Made by a program: the position numbers and the translations under genes. Positions 13,424 to 18,925 of a DNA stretch of 18,925 nucleotides are shown piece after piece; positions within the stretch are counted from its first letter, which is position 1, and each line of letters starts with the position of its first letter. This stretch comes from Candidatus Pelagibacter sp. TMED197. GTDB taxonomy: Bacteria > Pseudomonadota > Alphaproteobacteria > Pelagibacterales > Pelagibacteraceae. Where the stretch lies: the NCBI GenBank assembly GCA_002169755.1, contig NHIU01000040.1:1-18925 (forward strand), given 5' to 3'. The notes under the pieces were generated by a model, which saw nothing but the letters and a program-made list of their open reading frames with translations, had not been told where the DNA came from and ran no database searches.

Positions 13424-13889
13424 TAATATCATTTTCTTTCCAGAGAACAAGATTAAAAGGAAAGTACCAATTAATGACAAGGCAAAGAGTCAGTTTGCTG
13501 ACGATTTAAAGAAGAAACAAACGATTGACTTCATAGAATCAGTAGTTGATGATATAGGATTTGATTTATTAAAAAAGTTTGTTGATTCAGGTGTTAAAAC
13601 AAATGCAACAACCTTTACAAAAGACTTGGCGATTGTGATTGATACGATAAGAGGTTTAGTGTATAGAGATTTTGATATGGCTCACCCAGCACAATTATTG
13701 AGTGAGAAAATGGTAGATTTAAAAGTCAATAAAGATGGCAATTTTAGAACTGCTAAAATAACTTATGATATGTTTTTGACAAAACCACAACCACCAAGAA
13801 ATGTTTTGTCAAGAGACATTAAAAAAGAATTAGACTATTTAAGAGAAGGCGGAGACCTGTTTGAACCAGACTTTGACCTTGATGACTAA
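13416..13889 (+). CDS. Conserved-looking phage protein, 157 residues
   Basis: TTG at 13416 is taken as the start because AAGGGAGAA (13403-13411) lies at good spacing and the product then begins MSDNIIFFPENKIKRK. The protein is helical and acidic, with VVDDIGFDLLKKFVDSGVKT, then FTKDLAIVIDTIRGLVYRDF, and a Pro-rich then acidic C-terminus (PQPPRNVL, FEPDFDLDD). No catalytic motif or membrane span. It looks like a hypothetical carried by T4-like marine phages, but I cannot name a family. It overlaps glutaredoxin by 8 bases. Confidence 0.74.
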   Translation: MSDNIIFFPENKIKRKVPINDKAKSQFADDLKKKQTIDFIESVVDDIGFDLLKKFVDSGVKTNATTFTKDLAIVIDTIRGLVYRDFDMAHPAQLLSEKMVDLKVNKDGNFRTAKITYDMFLTKPQPPRNVLSRDIKKELDYLREGGDLFEPDFDLDD

Positions 13890-13986
13890 AGAATTCTGGA
13901 GGGCATACAACAAATGTTCGCTATGTACTCTGAATGGTGTGGTGACCATAACACTAGAGAAAGGTAAGGTAAACAATAATGTTTAA
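13882..13986 (+). CDS. Possible 34-residue peptide gene
   Basis: ATG 13882 overlaps the previous stop and the frame closes at 13984-13986, after the ATG at 13979. The peptide MTKEFWRAYNKCSLCTLNGV has a CxxC pair. No strong ribosome site is visible. It fills the only gap between two genes and fits the overlapping style, but it may simply be leader of the following gene. Confidence 0.3.
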   Translation: MTKEFWRAYNKCSLCTLNGVVTITLEKGKVNNNV

Positions 13987-14023
13987 CTTTTTAAATATCT
14001 TCAATGAAAGGAAGAGTAATACT

Positions 14024-14287
14024 ATGGCTCGAACAAAGCTAACTAAAACTGAAAAGGTAAGAAACCTTTTCGCAAAAGGTTCAGAGGTTTCTTGGAAAAC
14101 TTTGAGAAACACACACGACCTTAAATCACCAGCTTCAATGGTGATGAAATTGAGAAACGAAGGAATGATGATTTATGAAAATAGGTCTTCAAAAGGCGTT
14201 TCTTACAGAGTTGGAACACCATCAAAAGCGATTATCGCTGCTGGTATCAACGCTGTATTCGGTAAGCAAACTGCTTACTCAGCATAA
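14024..14287 (+). CDS. Small putative winged-helix DNA-binding protein
   Basis: An 87-residue basic protein from ATG 14024, preceded by GGAAGAG at 14009-14015; an in-frame ATG at 13979 gives a 15-residue longer but hydrophobic start and is less likely. It begins MARTKLTKTEKVRNLFAKG, then VSWKTLRNTHDL and PASMVMKLRNEGMMIY, a helix-turn-helix arrangement with a recognition-type helix, and a beta wing (SKGVSYRVGT). It ends IIAAGINAVFGKQ. A DNA-binding or transcription role is likely but inferred. The gene uses more C-ending codons than neighbours and is closed by a strong terminator, suggesting high expression as the end of a transcript. Two competing hairpins lie early in the gene. Confidence 0.74.
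   Translation: MARTKLTKTEKVRNLFAKGSEVSWKTLRNTHDLKSPASMVMKLRNEGMMIYENRSSKGVSYRVGTPSKAIIAAGINAVFGKQTAYSA
14051..14081 (+). promoter_or_regulatory. Two mutually exclusive hairpins early in the winged-helix gene
   Basis: GAAAAGGT (14051-14058) pairs perfectly with ACCTTTTC (14064-14071), loop of five. Alternatively AACCTTTT (14063-14070) pairs perfectly with AAAAGGTT (14074-14081), loop CGC. The shared middle arm means only one can form at a time, as in attenuators. No U-tract follows the second hairpin, so a role in translation or RNA stability is as likely as none. Confidence 0.4.
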
Positions 14288-14301
14288 TAAAAAAATAGGA
14301 G

Positions 14302-14327
14302 ACAGGGGCCCTAAAGGCCCCTGTTTT
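14302..14327 (+). terminator. Rho-independent terminator
   Basis: Perfect 9-base-pair GC-rich stem, ACAGGGGCC at 14302-14310 and GGCCCCTGT at 14316-14324, loop CTAAA, followed by TTTT. It lies 14 bases after the stop of the winged-helix gene and is the clearest terminator in the window. An A-run at 14289-14295 precedes it, so the reverse direction has only a partial U-tract. Confidence 0.92.
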
Positions 14328-14353
14328 CATTTAAGGTTAACCAAAAGGTTTTT

Positions 14354-14566
14354 ATGACAGATAGTGAAGAAAAACAAAGAGCGCTTGACGCTACAATGGA
14401 AAACGAACATCAACCACCAAGTCCGATGGTACAGATTCCATTAAAAGAATATGACGAATTAAAAGACCAAGGAAAATATATTACAGACCCTAACTTGATT
14501 GCTAGTATAGACAAGATAGAGTTTTTTGTAAAAGAATTAAGAAAACATATTGTCAGAAAATTTTAA
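14354..14566 (+). CDS. Hypothetical protein, 70 residues
   Basis: A 70-residue protein: acidic start (MTDSEEKQRALDATMENEHQ), a Pro-rich PPSPMVQIPLKEYDELKDQG, and a C-terminal helix (SIDKIEFFVKELRKHIVRKF). An AAAAGG lies 10 bases upstream. No promoter is clear between the terminator and this gene, so it may depend on read-through or on a weak start I cannot see. Function unknown. Confidence 0.62.
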   Translation: MTDSEEKQRALDATMENEHQPPSPMVQIPLKEYDELKDQGKYITDPNLIASIDKIEFFVKELRKHIVRKF

Positions 14567-14774
14567 ACAAGAAAAGAACAATAGGTTTACAATGACATTA
14601 GCAGAGGCGAGTAAAGATAAAACAATGACCAGAAAAGTGGATACATATGAATATCAATCTCTAGCTGATTGTATAAGAAGTGACCAAGTGCCTGCTAGTG
14701 AGGTTGCAGAGATATTTACAGACAAGGCATTTTACAAATGGTACAAAAAGAAGTACCTAAATAAGTATAAATAG
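14550..14774 (+). CDS. Hypothetical protein, 74 residues
   Basis: The frame opens with TTG 14550 inside the previous gene, giving MSENFKQEKNNRF. ATG 14592, preceded by TAGG, is an alternative that removes 14 residues; the choice is open. The product is polar and helical with a Tyr/Trp/Lys-rich end (FYKWYKKKYLNKYK), basic enough to contact nucleic acid. No family recognised. Its last codons and stop form the TATAAATA box that probably drives the next gene. Confidence 0.6.
   Translation: MSENFKQEKNNRFTMTLAEASKDKTMTRKVDTYEYQSLADCIRSDQVPASEVAEIFTDKAFYKWYKKKYLNKYK
14766..14773 (+). promoter_or_regulatory. T4-late-like promoter box TATAAATA
   Basis: Exact TATAAATA at 14766-14773, 22 bases before ATG 14796, with no good -35, as in T4-like late promoters. 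Transcription would start about 14781, leaving a short leader containing the GGAG ribosome site. A second copy sits at 15434-15441. Confidence 0.5.
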
Positions 14775-14795
14775 TAATACGAATTGGAGAAAATT

Positions 14796-15344
14796 ATGGC
14801 AGAAAATGATAATAAGATTATGGAATCACAACACCAGCAAAGATTAGGTATTATGCCTAAAGCAGCTATGGACTCTGGTAAAGGGTACGAAGCTTCAGGT
14901 CAGATAATGATTTCAGAAATTCTAACTAAAGTAAACAACGCTAAAGACAAAGCAAAGAAGATACAAGTCTTAAAACAATATGACTCGCCTTCTTTGAGAA
15001 TGGTTTTAAAAGGTTCTTTTGACCCTAATATAAAATGGTCATTGCCAAATGGTACACCACCATATATGGCTAACGAAGCACCTAAAGGAACTGAACATAC
15101 TCTATTAGAGAATGAAGCAAAAAGATTGTGGCATTTTGTAGAGGGTGCAGACCCGGAGACCACTAAAACTCAAAAAGAAACAATGTATATACAGATATTA
15201 GAGGGTCTTCAACAAGAAGAAGCTCAAGTATTACTTGATATGAAAGATAAGAAATTGAACAAAGTATATAAGGGTTTAAGTGATTCGGTAGTCAAGGAAG
15301 CGTTTGGTTGGGACGATAATTATGTCAAACCAGAACAAAAATAG
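14796..15344 (+). CDS. DUF6433-like phage protein
   Basis: A 182-residue protein from ATG 14796 with GGAG at 14786-14789; a TTG at 14784 is in frame but overlaps that ribosome site. It is a soluble helical protein with MISEILTKVNNAKDKAKKIQ, YDSPSLRMVLKGSFDPNIKW and a middle PPYMANEAPKGTEHTLLENE. The end has LWHFVEGADPETTKTQKETM, MYIQILEGLQQEEAQVLLDM and KVYKGLSDSVVKEAFGW. This pattern is, from memory, that of DUF6433, a family common in T4-like marine phages with unknown function. A late-type promoter box upstream suggests late expression. It stands alone between two promoters. Confidence 0.72.
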   Translation: MAENDNKIMESQHQQRLGIMPKAAMDSGKGYEASGQIMISEILTKVNNAKDKAKKIQVLKQYDSPSLRMVLKGSFDPNIKWSLPNGTPPYMANEAPKGTEHTLLENEAKRLWHFVEGADPETTKTQKETMYIQILEGLQQEEAQVLLDMKDKKLNKVYKGLSDSVVKEAFGWDDNYVKPEQK

Positions 15345-15352
15345 AACAAAAT

Positions 15353-15385
15353 AAATCAAAAACCATTGATTTTACTCGCTTTTTT
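15353..15385 (+). terminator. Weak AT-rich hairpin followed by T-run
   Basis: AAATCAA (15353-15359) and TTGATTT (15366-15372) form a perfect 7-base stem with a 6-base loop, followed by ACTCGC and then TTTTTT. The stem is AT-rich and the T-run is some 8 bases away, so this is a weak terminator at best. Its position just after the DUF6433-like gene and before promoter P3 supports it. Confidence 0.28.
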
Positions 15386-15399
15386 ATTTAAAAAAGTGC

Positions 15400-15428
15400 T
15401 TGCCTTGTCGCTGTTGGTAGTATATACT
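15400..15428 (+). promoter_or_regulatory. Promoter P3, sigma70-like
   Basis: TTGCCT (15400-15405), 17-base spacer, TATACT (15423-15428), preceded by a T/A-rich UP-like stretch. The word AAAAAAGTGCTTGC is shared with promoter P1 at 7836-7849, and TAGTATAT with P1, P2 and P5. Expected start about 15435, upstream of ATG 15461. Confidence 0.66.
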
Positions 15429-15433
15429 ATACC

Positions 15434-15441
15434 TATAAATA
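15434..15441 (+). promoter_or_regulatory. T4-late-like promoter box TATAAATA
   Basis: Exact TATAAATA immediately downstream of the P3 -10 element, 20 bases before ATG 15461. If used by a late sigma factor it would start transcription near 15449, ahead of the TAGGAG ribosome site. Together with P3 this makes a possible dual early/late start for the 15461-18468 unit. Confidence 0.48.
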
Positions 15442-15460
15442 TAAAATAGGAGATTACATT

Positions 15461-15781
15461 ATGAAAAAGTTGATATTTTTACTGGCGGTTGTATGGTTTG
15501 GCTTAAGTGCTATTTCAAATTCAGTAAAAGCAAATGACTATAACACAGCAGTTATTGGTCATATAATACAAACTAAAGTAAATGGTGGTAACGTAGATAC
15601 CTCTGTATTAGAGGCAGAGTTGCAAAAGTTGACTTATAATTTTGCTACTGAAATGACTTTTGTTTTACAAAAACATCTACCAAATATTTTAGAAGGTATT
15701 GCTTCTGAAATGAGACAAAACGCTGATAAAATATATAAATGTAAATTACTTGAAGGTGGCTCCTATGAATGTAAAGAATAA
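15461..15781 (+). CDS. Small exported protein
   Basis: A 106-residue protein with a classical signal peptide: MKK, then LIFLLAVVWFGLSAIS, and a probable cleavage after VKA at residue 24. The mature 82 residues are mostly helical (YNTAVIGHIIQTKVNGG, FATEMTFVLQKHLPNILEGI) and end with two cysteines in KCKLLEGGSYECKE, probably a disulfide. A TAGGAG ribosome site lies upstream. No family recognised. It heads the unit that contains the cell-wall hydrolase, so a role in the host periplasm late in infection is plausible but unproven. Confidence 0.75.
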   Translation: MKKLIFLLAVVWFGLSAISNSVKANDYNTAVIGHIIQTKVNGGNVDTSVLEAELQKLTYNFATEMTFVLQKHLPNILEGIASEMRQNADKIYKCKLLEGGSYECKE

Positions 15782-15784
15782 AAA

Positions 15785-16201
15785 ATGCCAAAACTTACAA
15801 GTAAAAAACTCAAAGTCAAAAAACTTATCAAGAGAGGTGTAAATGCCTCTGGCGAGAGACAATATAAAACTACCTATAAAGCAATCAAACAATATTTTAA
15901 ATACATTAATGAGGGAATGTTCGGTGGTAAATTATCACCGTTCAACGAAGTTGAAATTAAAAACTTGGCTAGACAAAAATGTGTTGGTCAAGTTAACATA
16001 CTGGAGTGGAAGAGAAAAGGTACTAGAAGATATCATCTTGAAATGTTACCAAAGTATCCAAGCTTCCAATACTTTCTTGATACATTGTGCCACGAAATGG
16101 TACATCTATATCAAATGCAGAATTTGGGCGACACAGGAAATCATAACAAGATATTCTGGTCGTTTGAAAAAAAGGCCAAGACCCTAGGTCTAGGTTTATA
16201 A
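15785..16201 (+). CDS. SprT-like zinc metalloprotease
   Basis: A 138-residue protein with the zincin motif HEMVH (residues 103-107) in FLDTLCHEMVHLYQ and the third ligand His120 in TGNHNKIFW. An upstream domain with NEGMFGGKLSPFNEVEIK matches the SprT/Spartan start ('FggkL'). The N-terminus is strongly basic (KKLKVKKLIKRG), likely to contact DNA. SprT-like proteins degrade DNA-crosslinked proteins in eukaryotes; bacterial and phage versions are less understood, and T4-like marine phages commonly carry one. No C-terminal zinc ribbon is present, so it is a short form. It begins 3 bases after the previous stop. Confidence 0.86.
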   Translation: MPKLTSKKLKVKKLIKRGVNASGERQYKTTYKAIKQYFKYINEGMFGGKLSPFNEVEIKNLARQKCVGQVNILEWKRKGTRRYHLEMLPKYPSFQYFLDTLCHEMVHLYQMQNLGDTGNHNKIFWSFEKKAKTLGLGL

Positions 16202-16225
16202 TTAACAAAGTGAGAGGATTATATA

Positions 16226-16546
16226 ATGAGAAAGACGAAAGAACTAGACCACCATCTTAAGCACATAATCAATAGTGTGCCAATCAACCTAGAAAAGTTT
16301 GAGAATAACAAAGAAAAGAAGATTACCTATTATACTGGTAATTGGGCAACAGATGTTATGAATAACTTTACTGAAAAACAATCAGAGAAAATCTTTAAGA
16401 AGATGAATAAGATTATGGATAATAATCCTAATATTATGTTCTTACAGAAACGTATGAAACCTATCTCTGTTGGCAGTTGGTCAGAATATGGTGAACAAGA
16501 ACCATATGATATTACTGGTTTTGAATACATAGCAATTAAAAAGTAG
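16226..16546 (+). CDS. Hypothetical phage protein, 106 residues
   Basis: A 106-residue protein behind a strong GAGAGGA ribosome site (16211-16217). The N-terminus is His/Lys-rich (ELDHHLKHIINSVPIN), the middle a helix with KQSEKIFKKMNKIMDN, and the end has PISVGSWSEYGEQEPYDI, probably beta strands. No signal peptide, membrane span or known motif. Cotranscribed with the SprT-like and hydrolase genes. Function unknown. Confidence 0.72.
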   Translation: MRKTKELDHHLKHIINSVPINLEKFENNKEKKITYYTGNWATDVMNNFTEKQSEKIFKKMNKIMDNNPNIMFLQKRMKPISVGSWSEYGEQEPYDITGFEYIAIKK

Positions 16547-16549
16547 TGT

Positions 16550-17257
16550 ATGAGAAAAAAAACTAAAGTAGAAACCAAAATAATAGAAAGTAATATGAGT
16601 AAAAAAATATGGTACTGGTCAAAAAGAATTATTTGGTCGTTAATAATGTTAGGGGTCGTTTATGGTATAGGAACTTTCTATCCAAATCCTCTAGCAAAGA
16701 AGTGGGCAAACGAAGAGTTAAGACAAGAGCATACAATATGGGCTCAAAACCTTGGTTTATATCCACCAGAAATGAGATACAAAACAAATTATGAGTTTAT
16801 TGAATCAGTAAAGTATTGTGTAGATTACATAAACTTTACCACGCCAGCAGACAAAAGAGTGCCTATACAGATGTTAATAGGTCAAGCAGTATTAGAGTCT
16901 GGTTGGGGTCAATCAAGATTTGCAAAAGAAGCAAACAACTTGTTTGGTATCAGAGTGTTTAAATCAACAGCACCACATTTATTACCAGAAGGCATAACAA
17001 AATGGCCAGGTTGGGGTGTTAGAAAATTTGAAACAAAATGTGATAGTGTTAAAGAGTATATTAGATTATTGAATGAACACCCAGCATATGAAGACTTTAG
17101 AAAATTAAGGCAAAAGATGTGGGCAAAAAATCAAGAACTAGATTCTAAAAAACTAATTAAAACATTAAAAGCATTTTCTACAACTGAAGATTATGACAAG
17201 AGAGTAATTAGAATGATAGAGAAGATAGATAAGGTTGTTTCCGAAAACAATAAATAA
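16550..17257 (+). CDS. Membrane-anchored Bax/FlgJ-like glucosaminidase (probable endolysin)
   Basis: A 235-residue protein; ATG 16550 or 16595 could start it, and neither has a strong ribosome site. Residues 25-43 (RIIWSLIMLGVVYGIGTFY) form an N-terminal signal-anchor after a basic stretch. The rest matches the Bax/FlgJ-like (GH73-type) glucosaminidase domain: RVPIQMLIGQAVLESGWGQS with catalytic Glu116, then KEANNLFGIRVF, then RKFETKCDSVKEYIRLLNEH and FSTTEDYDKRVI. It should cut N-acetylglucosamine bonds in peptidoglycan. An anchored hydrolase exported by the host's own machinery suggests a SAR-type endolysin or a fine wall remodeller. The two genes behind it encode a multi-span protein and a lipoprotein, fitting a lysis module. 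Confidence 0.83.
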   Translation: MRKKTKVETKIIESNMSKKIWYWSKRIIWSLIMLGVVYGIGTFYPNPLAKKWANEELRQEHTIWAQNLGLYPPEMRYKTNYEFIESVKYCVDYINFTTPADKRVPIQMLIGQAVLESGWGQSRFAKEANNLFGIRVFKSTAPHLLPEGITKWPGWGVRKFETKCDSVKEYIRLLNEHPAYEDFRKLRQKMWAKNQELDSKKLIKTLKAFSTTEDYDKRVIRMIEKIDKVVSENNK

Positions 17258-17261
17258 TACT

Positions 17262-18320
17262 ATGTTTACAATATTTTTAACTTTTTTAAGTGCCATTTCT
17301 ATATCTGTAATAGCCGCAGGTTATTCCATTATAGGTTTGGCCACAATATTTGCCGGTGCATACGTACCTATCATTGCTATGGGTAGTGCATTAGAAGTAG
17401 GTAAATTAGTCGCCGCCAGTTGGTTGTATAACAACTGGACAAATTCACTTGTACCTAAAACTATAAAAGCATATCTAACAAGTGCTGTTATAGTTTTAAT
17501 TTTTATAACGTCTATGGGTATTTTTGGTTTCTTATCAAAAGCACACCTAGATAGTGTACAACCTCAAGCAAACTTTACAATACAAACTAGTTTAATTGAT
17601 AAACAAATACAACAAGAAGAACGTAATATAGAACGAGCAGAGAAAACTTTATTACAATTAGATAAATCAATAGAAGTTTATATAGATAAAGAATACGTCA
17701 CAAGAGGTTTAAAAGAACGTAAGAAACAAGAGGAAGAAAGAAATCTATTAAAAGAAGAGATTAAAAAATCTACGTTTAATATATCAGAATTATATAAAGA
17801 AAAATCTTCAGTAGAATTGGAACAACAAAAAATAGAGGCAGAGGTTGGTCCACTTAAATACATAGCAGAATTAATATATGGTGAAAATGCAAAAGACCAT
17901 TTTGACGAAGCTGTTAGATATGCTATAATGGTTTTAATATTTGTATTTGACCCATTAGCAGTATTACTATTAATAGCGGCCAACATATCATTGAGGACTT
18001 GGAATAATGACCGAAACAAGAAAAAAGAAATTAAACAAGAAGCAGAAGCAAAGGCTACGAGACAAAGAAACTGGCAAAAAGAGGCTACTAACGCAAAAGC
18101 TAAAGCGAGAGACCTCCGAAATAAGCAAAAAGTTTATAAAGACTTTTTTGACAAGTTAGGTAAAAGAAACCTAAAGAATAGAGATTATGAAAACTTTTTT
18201 AGACAAATGGGTACTAAAGAACTAACGGAACTAGGTCTGGATCCTGACGCAATACGAATCAAACTAGACCAAATAATGGAGTGGAATGACCCGAATATTA
18301 ATCCTTCTAGCGATAAGTAG
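17262..18320 (+). CDS. Multi-span membrane protein with long coiled coil
   Basis: A 352-residue protein from ATG 17262. Hydrophobic segments lie at about 3-26, 28-42, 71-91 (LTSAVIVLIFITSMGIFGF) and 220-241 (AIMVLIFVFDPLAVLLLIA). Between the last two is a charged coiled coil of about 90 residues (108-195), and after the last span a second basic helical region (248-295). Proteins of this build, with a GSALEVGKLVAASW-type segment and FDPLAVLLL, occur in marine T4-like phages, but the function is unknown to me. Placed between a wall hydrolase and a small lipoprotein, it could be the holin-like or spanin-like part of a lysis module. That is inference; nothing in the sequence proves it. Confidence 0.78.
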   Translation: MFTIFLTFLSAISISVIAAGYSIIGLATIFAGAYVPIIAMGSALEVGKLVAASWLYNNWTNSLVPKTIKAYLTSAVIVLIFITSMGIFGFLSKAHLDSVQPQANFTIQTSLIDKQIQQEERNIERAEKTLLQLDKSIEVYIDKEYVTRGLKERKKQEEERNLLKEEIKKSTFNISELYKEKSSVELEQQKIEAEVGPLKYIAELIYGENAKDHFDEAVRYAIMVLIFVFDPLAVLLLIAANISLRTWNNDRNKKKEIKQEAEAKATRQRNWQKEATNAKAKARDLRNKQKVYKDFFDKLGKRNLKNRDYENFFRQMGTKELTELGLDPDAIRIKLDQIMEWNDPNINPSSDK

Positions 18321-18468
18321 TTTACTAATGGGTTGTATGAAAACAACCTGTATATCTCATAGTCCTTGGACAAATAAATGTGAGAAAGTAACCAAGATAG
18401 ACTGGAAAGACCCTAAATTTACAATGTTGCGAACTATTATCACTAATGGTGCCAATGCAGGTAAATAA
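18286..18468 (+). CDS. Small lipoprotein overlapping the membrane protein gene
   Basis: A 60-residue protein from ATG 18286, inside the end of the previous gene in another frame, with GGAG at 18278-18281. The signal MTRILILLAISSLLMGC ends at Cys17 with a good lipobox (LMGC). The 44-residue mature part has two more cysteines (C22, C32) and a Trp-Lys-Asp-Pro stretch. A tiny lipoprotein whose gene starts within the 3' end of a coiled-coil membrane protein recalls Rz/Rz1-type spanin pairs, although the mature part is not proline-rich. Good signal and ribosome site make the gene likely. Confidence 0.66.
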   Translation: MTRILILLAISSLLMGCMKTTCISHSPWTNKCEKVTKIDWKDPKFTMLRTIITNGANAGK

Positions 18469-18471
18469 AGC

Positions 18472-18500
18472 TTGACAATAACTATATAATGAGGTATAAT
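18472..18500 (+). promoter_or_regulatory. Promoter P4, perfect consensus
   Basis: TTGACA (18472-18477), 17-base spacer, TATAAT (18495-18500), with GC before the -35 as in P1, P2, P3 and P5. The -10 overlaps ATG 18499, so a transcript would begin near 18507, right at ATG 18508. Confidence 0.7.
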
Positions 18501-18693
18501 GAAACAAATGATTATGACAGATGATATTAATAAACTAATCCATCCAGACTTACAGATGAGGCGTATCAAAAGCGCTGAAGATAGATGTAAGAAAGCAACT
18601 AACGATTGGGGTAAGAACTTTTGGTACAATACCTTTAGGGCGTTGTGTGAAAAGTATGATAAAATGGATTATTTTAGGAAGGCAATACACTAA
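18499..18693 (+). CDS. Hypothetical protein, 64 residues
   Basis: A 64-residue polar, basic protein. ATG 18499 has TGAGG at 18490-18494, but the consensus promoter P4 overlaps it; a message from P4 would more likely start at ATG 18508 or 18514 with hardly any leader. The product has IHPDLQMRRIKSAEDRCKKA, then DWGKNFWYNTFRALCEKYDK, helical with two cysteines. No family recognised. Its stop overlaps the next ATG (TAATG). Both transcripts, from P4 and by read-through, may be made. Confidence 0.66.
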   Translation: MKQMIMTDDINKLIHPDLQMRRIKSAEDRCKKATNDWGKNFWYNTFRALCEKYDKMDYFRKAIH

Positions 18694-18925
18694 TGAATGT
18701 ATTTTATGTAGATAAACATCCAGTAAAAGCTGCTGAACAAATGTGTGATAAACATATTGTCAAAATGATTTTAGAATCAGCACAACTATTATCAACTTGC
18801 CACCGTGTACAAGATGGTACAGAGTATTATGACAAGACTAAAAATGGTCGTAAGATTAAAAGATGGAAACACCCTAATTCTAATTTAGAACCTATTTTAT
18901 ACAAAGCAGGTTGGGTAAAACACCC
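18693..18925 (+). CDS. Conserved phage protein of unknown function, 5' part only
   Basis: About 77 codons are visible before the window ends. The start MNVFYVDKHPVKAAEQMCDK is followed by HIVKMILESAQLLSTCHRV and, further on, WKHPNSNL. This 'xFYxDxxPxxxA..CDKHxVKM' start is a pattern I recall from many marine T4-like phage proteins without known function. The Cys/Asp/His cluster (CDKH) and later CH and HP could bind metal. ATG 18693 overlaps the previous stop. The 3' end and any catalytic part are missing, so no function is proposed. Confidence 0.74.
   Translation, partial: MNVFYVDKHPVKAAEQMCDKHIVKMILESAQLLSTCHRVQDGTEYYDKTKNGRKIKRWKHPNSNLEPILYKAGWVKH

Noticed and set aside
14333..14353. AACC-AAAA-GGTT mini hairpin with T-run after the main terminator
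   Set aside because: Only four base pairs; it overlaps the ribosome-site region of the next gene and the strong terminator upstream already explains termination.
15843..16187. Alternative + strand ORF inside the SprT-like gene
   Set aside because: Different frame from the HEMVH-containing gene; content has no motif and is a shadow.
17678..18019. Minus-strand ORF under the multi-span membrane protein
   Set aside because: Complement of the coiled-coil codons; Ser/Ile/Asn-rich, no support.

Overview
This AT-rich window is densely packed. All recognisable genes lie on the + strand, most start codons overlap or abut the preceding stop (ATGA, TAATG), and the longest stretch without a large gene is only about 230 bases. 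It reads as a segment of a large lytic phage genome, most likely a marine T4-like myovirus of the pelagiphage/cyanophage type. The evidence is the gene set: the C-terminal part of a class Ia ribonucleotide reductase beta subunit, RuvC-like resolvase, glutaredoxin, DUF3310 protein, SprT-like protease, a DUF6433-like protein and T4-late-like TATAAATA boxes. A SAR11-like host is suggested only by base composition and by a 17-kDa-surface-antigen-like lipoprotein. No tRNA, CRISPR array or insertion sequence was seen.

Layout. (1) 2-988: nrdB end, a zinc-ribbon mini-protein and a RuvC-like nuclease. (2) 966-7769: an uninterrupted island of sugar and modification genes. It holds three mutually similar GT-B-like proteins, three GT-A-like glycosyltransferases with DxD motifs, an FkbM-type methyltransferase, a 2OG-Fe(II) oxygenase, a second possibly jelly-roll protein and a small Cys protein. 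Nearly every junction overlaps, so it looks translationally coupled. (3) 7770-10291: a new transcription unit behind a promoter, with small phage hypothetical genes and a DUF3310 protein. (4) 10292-13173: a GC-richer non-coding patch, a strong sigma70-type promoter, then an envelope-directed cassette: a membrane-anchored protein, a 17-kDa-antigen-like lipoprotein, a coiled-coil protein, an exported Cys protein, a tiny membrane protein and an LPP20-like lipoprotein. (5) 13154-14327: glutaredoxin, a conserved hypothetical and a small putative winged-helix protein, closed by an excellent rho-independent terminator. (6) 14354-15344: small genes and the DUF6433-like gene behind a TATAAATA box. (7) 15400-18468: sigma70-like and T4-late-like promoters, an exported small protein, SprT-like protease, a hypothetical, a membrane-anchored Bax/FlgJ-like glucosaminidase, a multi-span coiled-coil membrane protein and an embedded small lipoprotein. 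The last three resemble a lysis module. (8) 18472-18925: a consensus promoter almost on top of its start codon, a small gene and a truncated conserved phage gene.

The most interesting parts are the modification island, which could alter the host surface or the phage's own proteins or glycans, and the unusually large number of phage-encoded exported proteins and lipoproteins. A recurring promoter module (GCTTG at the -35 side, TAGTATAT at or near the -10) starts several of the units. Assignments rest on motifs read by eye; no database search was run.
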